A stretch of 62,636 nucleotides of DNA from Kangiellaceae bacterium. GTDB lineage: Bacteria; Pseudomonadota; Gammaproteobacteria; Enterobacterales; Kangiellaceae. The number at the start of each line of letters is the position of its first letter. Position 1 is the first letter of the stretch. This document shows, one piece after another, positions 55,199 to 62,636 of the stretch. The DNA lies in assembly GCA_026196875.1 (NCBI GenBank), contig JAPHTP010000132.1, positions 1 through 62,636 on the forward strand, given 5' to 3'. A model generated the notes under the pieces. It was not told the origin of the DNA and did not search any database. It saw only the letters and a program-made list of their open reading frames with translations. Both the position numbers and the translations under genes were made by a program.

Positions 55199-56383
55199 AT
55201 GCATGAGAAATATAAAATGAGTGAAAACAAAGATCTTAAATTTGATAGTTTGGTTATTCATGGGGGGCAAGAGGTTGACCCTACTACTGGGGCGGTAATG
55301 CCACCTATTTACCAAACATCTACTTACGTTCAAGCGGCACCTGGTGAACATCAAGGATTCGAGTATTCTCGATCGCAGAATCCGACCCGATTTGCATATG
55401 AGCGTTGTATCGCTTCACTTGAAGGCGGAACTCGAGGGTATGCATTTGCTTCGGGGATGGCTGCAACTTCAACAATTTTGGAGTTAGTGGATTCAGGCCA
55501 ACATGTAATTGCGATGGACGACCTCTATGGAGGTACTTTCCGTTTGTTTGATAAGGTCCGCAAGCGTTCAGCCGGTGTAGAATTTGATTTTGTCGATCTT
55601 ACCGATTTAGACGCTTTAAAAGCGGCAATTAAGCCAAATACTCGTATGATTTGGGTTGAAACCCCAACTAACCCAATGCTAAAGCTAGTCGACTTAAAAG
55701 CAGTTGCGGCTATTGCTAAAGAGCATGGCTTGATCGCGGTGGCGGATAATACCTTTGCGACGCCTTATAATCAAAAACCATTGAGTATGGGCTTCGATAT
55801 TGTGATGCATTCAGCTACTAAATATATTAATGGCCATTCCGATATGGTTGGTGGTTTAGCTGTTGTAGGTGATAACGCCGAGTTGGCTGAAGAGATGGCA
55901 TTTCTGCAGAATTCATGTGGTGCAATTGCAGGGCCATTTGATAGTTATCTAGGATTGCGCGGTCTTAAGACATTATCTGTTCGTATGCAGCGCCACAATC
56001 AAAGCGGGATCCGGATTGCGCAATGGTTAACAGCTCACCCAAAAGTTGAAAAAATATACTTTCCTGGACTACCAGATCATCCTCAGTTTGACTTAGCTAA
56101 CATTCAAATGAGTGGTTACGGTGGGATGATCTCGATCTTAGTTAAAGGTGGACAAAAAGCGGCTAGCCAGTTTATGCAAAACCTCGAAGTATTTGCCTTA
56201 GCGGAAAGCTTGGGGGGAGTCGAGAGTCTGGTTAATCATCCCGCGATAATGACCCATGCATCAGTGCCTAAGGATATTCGCAAAAAGCTGGGCATTGAAG
56301 ATAATCTGGTCAGATTGTCTGTCGGTATTGAAGATGTAGAAGATCTTATCGAGGATATACGCCAAGCTCTAGATAGACTGTAA
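55199..56383 (+). CDS. cystathionine gamma-lyase/gamma-synthase family enzyme
   Basis: A 394-aa Cys/Met-metabolism PLP enzyme. It has the N-terminal PPIYQTSTYVQ and YSRSQNPTR, and PLP lysine 208 in HSATKYINGHSD. The C-terminal ESLGGVESLVNHPA includes the Glu position often used to separate gamma-lyases from gamma-synthases. Placement after cystathionine beta-synthase favours gamma-lyase, making cysteine, ammonia and 2-oxobutyrate. The start may be the ATG at 55199 or at 55217; neither ribosome site is strong. Confidence 0.88.
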   Translation: MHEKYKMSENKDLKFDSLVIHGGQEVDPTTGAVMPPIYQTSTYVQAAPGEHQGFEYSRSQNPTRFAYERCIASLEGGTRGYAFASGMAATSTILELVDSGQHVIAMDDLYGGTFRLFDKVRKRSAGVEFDFVDLTDLDALKAAIKPNTRMIWVETPTNPMLKLVDLKAVAAIAKEHGLIAVADNTFATPYNQKPLSMGFDIVMHSATKYINGHSDMVGGLAVVGDNAELAEEMAFLQNSCGAIAGPFDSYLGLRGLKTLSVRMQRHNQSGIRIAQWLTAHPKVEKIYFPGLPDHPQFDLANIQMSGYGGMISILVKGGQKAASQFMQNLEVFALAESLGGVESLVNHPAIMTHASVPKDIRKKLGIEDNLVRLSVGIEDVEDLIEDIRQALDRL

Positions 56384-56436
56384 GTCCTGAATCAGCTGAT
56401 TAATTTGATGTGCTTTAAGAGATTAAGCCATTGAAC

Positions 56437-56473
56437 AAACAAAAAAGAGAGCTTGAAGCTCTCTTTTTTGTTT
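56437..56473. terminator. strong bidirectional terminator
   Basis: A 16-bp stem (AAAC plus AAAAAAGAGAGC against GCTCTCTTTTTT plus GTTT) with a 5-nt loop and T-runs on both strands. It lies between the lyase gene and the convergent 58-aa gene. Confidence 0.92.
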
Positions 56474-56497
56474 TTGAACTGATGGGCTCGCTTATTT

Positions 56498-56674
56498 TTA
56501 GCTAGCCTTTGAGAGCTTTATCATACTTCTCAAATAAAACGAAATTTCATGTTCTGCAGAACGCCTACTAGGAAAAGGCCCCATATCTAAGCCTTCGCGA
56601 GTAGCAAAGTACCAGCCGTTCTTTTTATGGAATATGCGATCAGGTTGTGGATTTTTCGATTGTTCTAACGACAT
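56498..56674 (-). CDS. 58-aa DUF6316-like small protein
   Basis: A compact soluble protein with the segment NGWYFATREGLDMGPFPSRR followed by SAEHEISFYL, a pattern I associate with the small DUF6316-type proteins of gammaproteobacteria. GGGA sits 8 nt before the ATG, and a strong terminator follows. No function is known. Its frame is clean and hydrophilic, unlike chance frames nearby. Confidence 0.72.
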   Translation of the reverse strand: MSLEQSKNPQPDRIFHKKNGWYFATREGLDMGPFPSRRSAEHEISFYLRSMIKLSKAS

Positions 56675-56812
56675 GACTCATTCCCTTGCGCTTCAAATTA
56701 TAATCGAATTTTACATTTTGAGATGCTTTGAGGGTAGAGGAGATCTGCTAGTTGTTTTGTGAGATATTGTCCATTTCAAACATGAAATTCAGACAAAATT
56801 AAACGGCTTAGG

Positions 56813-59437
56813 TTAGTTCTTCTCAGGTTGTAGCCAAGGTTGGGGTTTTTCGATGTAGTATCCTTGCGCAAAATCTACCCCAATTCCTTTTAGCAATTCA
56901 AAAACCACCTCTGACTCCACATATTCCGCGACAGTTTTTATCCCCATTTGGCTGGAAATTTTTTGAATAGCCTCAATGAATGCAAAATCGATAGGGTTAT
57001 GTTCAATATCTTTCACAAATAAACCATCTATTTTCAGGAAGTCTATGGGAAGTTTTTTCAAATAGTCAAAAGATGCGAGTCCGGTACCAAAATCATCCAA
57101 AGAGAAAGTGCATCCTCTGGATTTCATGTTGTGCATAAATTCCAGGGCGTTCTCTAGATAGGAAATGGCGGAAGTTTCTGTTATTTCAAAGTTAATGTCC
57201 TGAGGATTGATCTTGTAGTGATTGAAAAGTGAATCTACAAACTCTGATATTTTTTTGTCGGTTAAAGTTATGCTGGATAAGTTTACGTTGTAAATTGTTC
57301 TTTGTTCCTCTTTTAGAGTAGATAAATGTCGGAATGTGTTATCCAGTACCCATCGATCGATTTTGGCCATTAACCCATATTTTTCGGCCACCGGAATAAA
57401 TAGTCCGGGTGGAACTATATTTCCGGAATGATCTAACATTCTTATTAATAGCTCATATTTCTTCGGCGTGCCGATGGAAGGCTGAGTTGGAATAATGGCT
57501 TGTCGATAAATCGCAAATCGATTTTCCGCGATCGCTTTTTCGAGATCGGCATGACGAGTGATTTCTTCTGCACGACGTTTAATATCCGGATCGTCGGTAA
57601 GATAATATTGGGTAACATTTGTGCCTTTGGTCTTTGCTAAACGGCAAGCATGGTCAGCAGCTGCCAGGATTTGGTTGGTGTTCTCGAATTGTGCGTCAAT
57701 AATCACTACACCTAAACAGGCGCTTGTAGTTATTACTTCCTCTTGCCAGCTAAATTCAAATGATTTAAAAGCGTTCTTTATTTGGTCACAAAGCAATTCA
57801 AGCTGAGGCTCTTCAATTCCTGATGCAATTACCGCAAATTCATCCGAACTCAATCGACTTAACTTGTGTGATTGGTCAATATTTTGTCTGAGCAAAATCG
57901 CAACTCGTTTTAAGAACTCGTCGCCAGCTTCGAATCCGTAGGATGTGTTTAATATTTGGAACTTATCTAAATCTATTAGCACAATTGCAGAGATAGACTG
58001 TTGAGAGTCTTCAATTGCTGCACTGCCTTTCACGTCACCCAGTATGCTACTGAGTTCCTTTTCTAATTGTCGACGGTTTATTAATCCTGTCAGGCTATCA
58101 CGGCTTTCATGAAAAATGAGCCGTTTACCCAGTTCTACGGCGGTAGTTAAATCTTCTAGAGTTATCGTGTAACCATCGACTTTGCCCGAAACGGAAAGGA
58201 TCGGCGCCAATTTGACCGCAACCGGGATGTTAGTCTGTTCGTCTACCATTAAAGTTAAATTGCAGCACTCGGATATTTCATTATTTTGAAAGGCTTTTAA
58301 GATGTCTGCAAAATACTTTTTCTCCCCCGCTTCGTGGTTGTATAGGTGGCAGATTTCCGAAAAAGCTTGCCCCAATATTTGCTCCATCCGCAGACCTAGC
58401 ATCGATCTCGCCCGTTCGTTGGCGAAAGTCACCTTGTGGTTTGAGTCGACCGAAAAAACTGATTCATTGACAGAGTTAACAATAGTGTTGGCTTGCTGTT
58501 GAGAGCGACGCAATTCGAGTTCTGTCTGGTGTTTAGACTGCAAGTTTTTGCGAATTAAATGGAATGCAAAATAGAGCAAAATTGTTACCACACTCCAAGT
58601 CGTAAATGATTGTTGAAGAGCAGTATTAAAAATCTCAGACTTTGTTTGGGGGTCAAGTCTTATCGCGAAACTCCAACGAGTATCGGGAATTTCGAGTGCA
58701 TATTCGAAATCAGAAAGCGCTTTCTCCGATAAATATTCTGTACTTAAAAGTCCGCTAGTTTGTTCGGTAGATACTTCGATAAAGCCTTTTTTATCATTTC
58801 TAAGTAAAAACAGCTGCTGGAATGGCAGCTGGTATTTGTGCAATATTTCACTGATAGGATTAATATTAAAAGCGACAAAAATATAGCCTTGATTAATATC
58901 CTTTGGGTCCCTAAGTTGGATTAAGTCATAGTGAGATGAAGTACTGCTTCTATGCAAAAACAAATGTTTTTGATGAGTGAGTTTAACCGTTTCTGTAACC
59001 TCTAGTTTACAGTCAGGTAGGAAGGAACCAGTGATATGCTCGAGCACGTTGATTCCTTGTGGTGAAATCACCGTAAATAGTCGGCTTTGGGTGAACTCGC
59101 TCCTGAGTTGTTTGAGTACATCCATATAGGCATCGTTTGAGACTTCTTTTGAGTGATGGTAAAAGCGGTCAAATTGATTTCGATTTTGACTCGCGAATAA
59201 TGCAATTTTTAATCTCTGAGTTGTTAACAGTTGGCTAAGTTCTTTTAATACAGACTGGCTAACCGAAGACATTAGCTCTTTTTGATAGTTATATTGAATC
59301 CGACTGATTGATACGGCCTGAATAAACAAGAGTAGGGCAAAGCACAGCGCTGCTAGCGCAAATAGGCGCCTTAAAGCTTTTATCTGGACAATATCTTTAT
59401 AATCATTGTCTTTGATGTCGGAAGACTGCTTTTGCAT
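56813..59437 (-). CDS. PAS-GGDEF-EAL protein, probable c-di-GMP phosphodiesterase
   Basis: An 874-aa membrane protein with helix 1 at about 27-47, a large periplasmic sensor (about 50-275), helix 2 at about 280-300, PAS (about 318-430), a degenerate GGDEF (SSDEF near 530, in LSRLSSDEFAVI) and an EAL domain. The EAL motif reads ELL (Glu662 in KKYELLIRM), with NFEITET, DDFGTGLAS and KTVAEYVES kept, so phosphodiesterase activity is likely while cyclase activity is not. Monocistronic; about 145 bp separate it from the flagellar-type pair. Confidence 0.9.
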   Translation of the reverse strand: MQKQSSDIKDNDYKDIVQIKALRRLFALAALCFALLLFIQAVSISRIQYNYQKELMSSVSQSVLKELSQLLTTQRLKIALFASQNRNQFDRFYHHSKEVSNDAYMDVLKQLRSEFTQSRLFTVISPQGINVLEHITGSFLPDCKLEVTETVKLTHQKHLFLHRSSTSSHYDLIQLRDPKDINQGYIFVAFNINPISEILHKYQLPFQQLFLLRNDKKGFIEVSTEQTSGLLSTEYLSEKALSDFEYALEIPDTRWSFAIRLDPQTKSEIFNTALQQSFTTWSVVTILLYFAFHLIRKNLQSKHQTELELRRSQQQANTIVNSVNESVFSVDSNHKVTFANERARSMLGLRMEQILGQAFSEICHLYNHEAGEKKYFADILKAFQNNEISECCNLTLMVDEQTNIPVAVKLAPILSVSGKVDGYTITLEDLTTAVELGKRLIFHESRDSLTGLINRRQLEKELSSILGDVKGSAAIEDSQQSISAIVLIDLDKFQILNTSYGFEAGDEFLKRVAILLRQNIDQSHKLSRLSSDEFAVIASGIEEPQLELLCDQIKNAFKSFEFSWQEEVITTSACLGVVIIDAQFENTNQILAAADHACRLAKTKGTNVTQYYLTDDPDIKRRAEEITRHADLEKAIAENRFAIYRQAIIPTQPSIGTPKKYELLIRMLDHSGNIVPPGLFIPVAEKYGLMAKIDRWVLDNTFRHLSTLKEEQRTIYNVNLSSITLTDKKISEFVDSLFNHYKINPQDINFEITETSAISYLENALEFMHNMKSRGCTFSLDDFGTGLASFDYLKKLPIDFLKIDGLFVKDIEHNPIDFAFIEAIQKISSQMGIKTVAEYVESEVVFELLKGIGVDFAQGYYIEKPQPWLQPEKN

Positions 59438-59585
59438 TCACAAATACGAGTTATTTTTATGCTAATTTAATTATAGGCACTATTTTTGAATCATCCCTAT
59501 TTTTAACTATGGGGATGTCAACCGTTGTCCAGGTATCAGACTCGATGATTGTGCTGCGATGCTTTATTAACAAGTTAGCGGTTGA

Positions 59586-59933
59586 TTACGACTTTTGACT
59601 ATCCTGATCAGAGTTGCTTCCAGGAAGGGCTATTTGTGGTGAGTCTTGACTTGCATGATGGTATTCCGGGTGTTTTCCTTGAATGAAATAAGCGAAGGCA
59701 ATTATTTTGGCTACAGCGAGATAAAGCTGTTCGGGGATTTCATCACCCAGCTCAAGTTTGCTCAAGACCTCTAGTAACACCGGGTCATTATGGATGTGTA
59801 CTTCGTTTTGTTCGGCTATCTCAATCATTTGGCGTGCAACTTCGCCATAGCCTTTAGCGACTACAGTTGGTGCATTTTGACCATCATATTTAAGTGCTGC
59901 CGCGCGAGTAATGTCGGAATTATTTTCGTTCAT
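59586..59933 (-). CDS. FlhB C-terminal-domain homologue (export-switch type)
   Basis: A 115-aa protein equal to the cytoplasmic domain of FlhB/YscU, without the membrane part. It contains AAALKYDGQNAPTVVAKGYG, ARQMIEIAEQNEVHIHNDPV and LLEVLSKLELGDEIPEQLY. The self-cleaving NPTH loop of FlhB is replaced by DGQNAP, so no autocleavage is expected. Its ATG overlaps the FliK-like stop (ATGA). Such proteins (YlqH/FhlB type) modulate flagellar export. Confidence 0.88.
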   Translation of the reverse strand: MNENNSDITRAAALKYDGQNAPTVVAKGYGEVARQMIEIAEQNEVHIHNDPVLLEVLSKLELGDEIPEQLYLAVAKIIAFAYFIQGKHPEYHHASQDSPQIALPGSNSDQDSQKS

Positions 59934-61960
59934 ATGCGGATATCTACTTTTTCTTCAGTCGCCTTCGCTAACTCTTCAGCTGCGAGTTGTTCGGGGACTA
60001 ATCCTTGCTGTCCACCTAAGCGTTCTATATCTAACCCTGCGCCCAACAGGCTATTGTGCAATTTATCCAGGTGTTGGTTGATCAAATCTGAAGTAGATTT
60101 TTGTTTGGCATAAAAATCAGTTGTGATGCGTTCGTCGTTAAGTGAAACTCTGGCAAATACGGGGCCAAGAGGTTCTAATTCGAATCGAATCGTTACCTTC
60201 CATTGGCGACAGGATTTCAAATTTCGTTTGGAATTTTTCCCGTCGAATAACATCTCAAATGAATCGATATGAGAGTTATGGTGGATTGGCAAATCTACCA
60301 AATATTGAATTAATCCCATATTAGCGGCACGTGCGGATAGTAGTTGATTGGTTTCGATACGTTGCAGCATTGCCTCGCTTGATTTGTGTAAGTTACCGAG
60401 CAACTCTTTGTAAGCTTGGATATCCAACTGTTGATTGTTATTTAGTTTAGCTTTGTTATGGGACGGTTTAAGCTGGAGCCAGTTAACATAGTGGCCTAAG
60501 AGTTCTATAGTACGCGCTGAAAAATTAAGGTTTTGGGTCAAGTTCGGTAAATTGGAAGTTAAGTTTGTCAGCTGATTTAACGGGACTATGTTGGTTTGTA
60601 CAAGTTTAGAATTGGTGTTCTGTGATTCCGAAGTTGAATGGGATAGAACAAGCGTCGAAGCGGCTAAATTCAGATTAGAATTATGAGAAGTATTAACAGA
60701 GTTTTTTGCCAAAACCTGATTAAGAGCACTCTGCAATAATGGACTCTGGGCAAGCTTTTGGATTAATGGTGTTAGTTTGTTGTTTTGCTCAATAAATTGC
60801 CCGAAGTGTTTGCTATGTTGATAAAAATCTTTAAGGATGAATTTTAAATCTAGTGGTTGAGAAGAAGTCCTGGAATTAGGCAAATTAACTTGTTTCGACT
60901 GAGCTGAATCCACGTAAGTTTGACTAACTTGATTTATCGTCGAAGTGCTTTGGGGGGGAGTTCGTTTAACCGGGGCTTGTGCTAAGTTAGACTCCATAAA
61001 ATTCCCACTTTGAAGTAAGCGGTTTTGGATAGAAACGCTCGCTTTTTTATCTGATGGGTTAGCTATTGCTTGGATTTGTTGAAACGAATTGAGTAAATTT
61101 AAGAGTGACCTTAACCCGGCCGCTAATTTATTATTAATCGGCAAATAGTTTGCCTGGACCAGTTCTTTTAGCAGAGTTACAGAGTCGTTAAGTTTAAAAT
61201 TCGAATATAAAGTATTTGGAGCCTCATTTTTAGAGAGTCCTAATATCCGCTGAGCCAATAAGTGCGTATTCTCATTTAGCTGATTAAAGTGCTTAGCAAC
61301 AGTTGAGTTAGCCGACCCTGTATCATTTTTTAGAATTGCTTTTAAGGCTTGAGAAATTAGCTGCTGTGTATGTTCATTTGGCTGGCCCGTATTTGCTTTT
61401 GTTGAGTGTGTTGACCCCTTGAGTAAAGACGTTGGTGGCGGTTGTCTTAGCTCATTTGCTCTTACCTTGTCGTTTGATAGATTGTTTTGAGTGGACGACA
61501 GAGCATTAGATGATTCGCTCCGTCCGGCTAACTCACCCTTATTTATTAGGTTTGCTAACAAAACAGTCTGCTTATCTACTGCTACAACTTTAGTGAAAGC
61601 TAGAGTTTGTATCAGTGGTTGAGACGATTGGTTTTGATTCGAAATTGGTACGGTGGTTTTAAGTTGGATAGTGTTTCCAATACGGTTGAGTACAATTTGT
61701 TGGCTACCGCTAAGTAATTTTGTTAGTTGCGACTGTGATAATTCCAACAACAGGTTTTTAGGAATATCAGCCGTTTTCGCTGTTGAATTTGAAGACTGTG
61801 GAGTTAACAGCGTGATTTGGGTTAATCGATTGGACTTCATTAAAACTGACTCAATCTGCAACGGTTTATCTAGTAATTTGCCCGCCACTTCCATATCTAG
61901 CGGAGTAGAGCGTGAGTTTAGGCTAGATAGCTTATCCGAATCGGTAATCTGTAGCTTCAC
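59930..61960 (-). CDS. flagellar hook-length control (FliK)-like protein
   Basis: A 676-aa protein, low-complexity and rich in Asn, Gln, Ser and Thr over most of its length, as in FliK rulers. The C-terminal 120 residues fold like the FliK switch domain, with WKVTIRFELEPLGPVFARVS and a tail helix LHNSLLGAGLDIERLGGQQG. It is coupled by a 4-bp overlap to the FlhB-C-domain gene, the domain FliK contacts in flagella. The start is uncertain: GTG at 61960 lies inside an 11-bp repeat, and an in-frame ATG at 61894 is possible. Confidence 0.8.
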   Translation of the reverse strand: MKLQITDSDKLSSLNSRSTPLDMEVAGKLLDKPLQIESVLMKSNRLTQITLLTPQSSNSTAKTADIPKNLLLELSQSQLTKLLSGSQQIVLNRIGNTIQLKTTVPISNQNQSSQPLIQTLAFTKVVAVDKQTVLLANLINKGELAGRSESSNALSSTQNNLSNDKVRANELRQPPPTSLLKGSTHSTKANTGQPNEHTQQLISQALKAILKNDTGSANSTVAKHFNQLNENTHLLAQRILGLSKNEAPNTLYSNFKLNDSVTLLKELVQANYLPINNKLAAGLRSLLNLLNSFQQIQAIANPSDKKASVSIQNRLLQSGNFMESNLAQAPVKRTPPQSTSTINQVSQTYVDSAQSKQVNLPNSRTSSQPLDLKFILKDFYQHSKHFGQFIEQNNKLTPLIQKLAQSPLLQSALNQVLAKNSVNTSHNSNLNLAASTLVLSHSTSESQNTNSKLVQTNIVPLNQLTNLTSNLPNLTQNLNFSARTIELLGHYVNWLQLKPSHNKAKLNNNQQLDIQAYKELLGNLHKSSEAMLQRIETNQLLSARAANMGLIQYLVDLPIHHNSHIDSFEMLFDGKNSKRNLKSCRQWKVTIRFELEPLGPVFARVSLNDERITTDFYAKQKSTSDLINQHLDKLHNSLLGAGLDIERLGGQQGLVPEQLAAEELAKATEEKVDIRI

Positions 61961-61979
61961 TTATAGTTCTTCACTTATA
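61955..61979. repeat. 11-bp direct repeat at the FliK-like start
   Basis: CTTCACTTATA occurs twice, 14 bp apart. The first copy covers the GTG start on the minus strand and duplicates it, so two candidate GTGs exist (out of frame with each other). Confidence 0.5.
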
Positions 61980-62449
61980 ACTGGAGAATTTATGTTGTAT
62001 GGAATGGTAAAAGGCTCAATAGCAATGTTTTAGTCGCTCCAATAGATAGTATATCGGCCAATAGCAAGACAATCTTTAGCAAAGGCAACGCTGTTAAGAC
62101 AAAAAGGACTATATTGTTCAATATTATTGAAAATACGACTATCTGATGCTTATTTGTGACGAATTGCACAAAATGCGGTTGCAAATGCAAATGAGCTAGT
62201 GCATCTTAGGCAGTGAGATTGCGCATCTGGCGATGTTAAATCTCAAAAAGCAAATAAAATCAATAATATAGTGAATCTTAATGTTGATAAATATTGGCTG
62301 TTTGAAGAAGGAATACCTGACATTCGGTTGGTAAATTTTCTCAACTTACAGGTGTAACATTTAGAAAATAGCGAACTCTAAAAGGTACCTAACTTTATCA
62401 GGTAATTAGCCCGTTTTGGGTTCATTTTTTAACTAGGAGCAAAACTCTC
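61961..62449. other. divergent intergenic region
   Basis: No gene seen in 489 bp. It carries promoters for the FliK-like gene and for the HvfA-like gene. Near the latter are GGTACCTAACTTTATCAGGTA (ends only inverted) and the ribosome site TAGGAG at 62434. Confidence 0.4.
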
Positions 62450-62636
62450 ATGAAAAAACTATCTAAGATTGTAGCACTGGTCGGGGCTTTCTTTATGGCC
62501 ACTATGTACGCGAATGTAGCTTCAGCAGAAGCTAATCCTTTCGCTAAGAATGACCAAATCCAAACCATTGCCGGTGATGGCGACGGCAAATGCGGCGAAG
62601 GCAAGTGTGGCGAAGGTAAAAAAGGCAAAAAAGGTA
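62450..62636 (+). CDS. HvfA-like Cys-repeat metallophore precursor, 3' truncated by window edge
   Basis: Exported precursor; the first 62 codons are visible. TAGGAG precedes the ATG by about 11 nt. The signal peptide MKKLSKIVALVGAFFMATMY runs on to ANVASA. The mature part begins EANPFAKND and passes into DGKCGEGKCGEGK and then GKKGKKG. EGKCG repeats in a small exported protein define the HvfA (BufA2-like) group. In characterised members the cysteines are modified by a DUF692/MNIO iron enzyme with its partner protein, giving copper-binding peptides. The expected maturation genes lie past the window end, so the assignment rests on the precursor alone. Confidence 0.82.
   Translation, partial: MKKLSKIVALVGAFFMATMYANVASAEANPFAKNDQIQTIAGDGDGKCGEGKCGEGKKGKKG

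Noticed and set aside
61990-62190. 66-codon hydrophobic minus-strand frame before the FliK-like gene
   Set aside because: No ribosome site; very AT-rich; occupies the expected promoter region.
62354-62375. GTAAC ... CGAA resembling an ECF-sigma promoter before the HvfA-like gene
   Set aside because: The spacer of 13 bp is too short for known ECF promoters.
1-62636. tRNA, rRNA, CRISPR arrays, insertion sequences, prophage
   Set aside because: No tRNA T-loop/acceptor pairs, no spaced direct repeats, no transposase, integrase or phage structural motifs were seen on reading both strands.

Overview
The window reads as chromosomal DNA of a free-living, probably marine gammaproteobacterium with fairly low G+C. 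This rests on outer-membrane-type beta-barrel and lipoprotein genes, a GlyGly-CTERM surface protein, RND efflux, FliK/FlhB-type flagellar parts, SlyD with a His-rich tail, an HvfA-type precursor and many c-di-GMP proteins. A Kangiella/Aliikangiella-like relative is a guess from gene style only. No rRNA, tRNA, CRISPR array, insertion sequence or prophage was recognised.

Layout. 1-4.1 kb: the tail of a TPR protein, two paralogous secreted proteins built of CPxGF cysteine repeats, and a lipoprotein amine oxidase. 4.4-8 kb: an OmpR-type two-component pair, then a convergent MerC-like membrane protein and CobW-type GTPase behind a palindromic candidate metal operator. 8.2-20.3 kb: a substrate-binding/GGDEF sensor, a long regulatory-looking gap, a 1511-aa GlyGly-CTERM protein with a small beta-barrel gene after it, a lysine/glutamate-rich lipoprotein, an unrecognised conserved-looking protein, an NTF2-like secreted protein and a VWA protein with five 264-bp repeats. 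20.6-27.5 kb: an alpha/beta hydrolase-OsmC fusion, a retropepsin-PDZ protein and an RND pump whose adaptor gene has a Fur-type box directly upstream.

27.6-34 kb: an AraC regulator divergent from three genes for an alkyl-DHAP-synthase-like flavoenzyme, a GlpD-like dehydrogenase and an FGGY kinase. Together they could form an ether-glycerol or glycerol catabolic route. 34-45.5 kb: a TPR-GGDEF protein, a DODA-type extradiol dioxygenase, an orphan PuuD-like membrane protein, a transmembrane Ser/Thr kinase with its secreted partner, a cytochrome-c-like protein and a small FHA protein. 45.7-51.7 kb: a 53-aa membrane peptide, SlyD, a NarL-type two-component system divergent from an ABC exporter, and an SDR. 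51.8-62 kb: a GGDEF-EAL protein, cystathionine beta-synthase plus a gamma-lyase/synthase, a 58-aa protein, a PAS-GGDEF-EAL protein, and an overlapping FlhB-C-domain/FliK-like pair. The window ends inside a gene for an HvfA-like Cys-repeat peptide, the precursor class of a modified copper-binding peptide system whose maturation genes would lie just outside.

Four separate genes make or break c-di-GMP, and the two at 51.8 and 56.8 kb carry EAL domains. Start codons were chosen by Shine-Dalgarno and signal-peptide logic, so several differ from the longest open frame.
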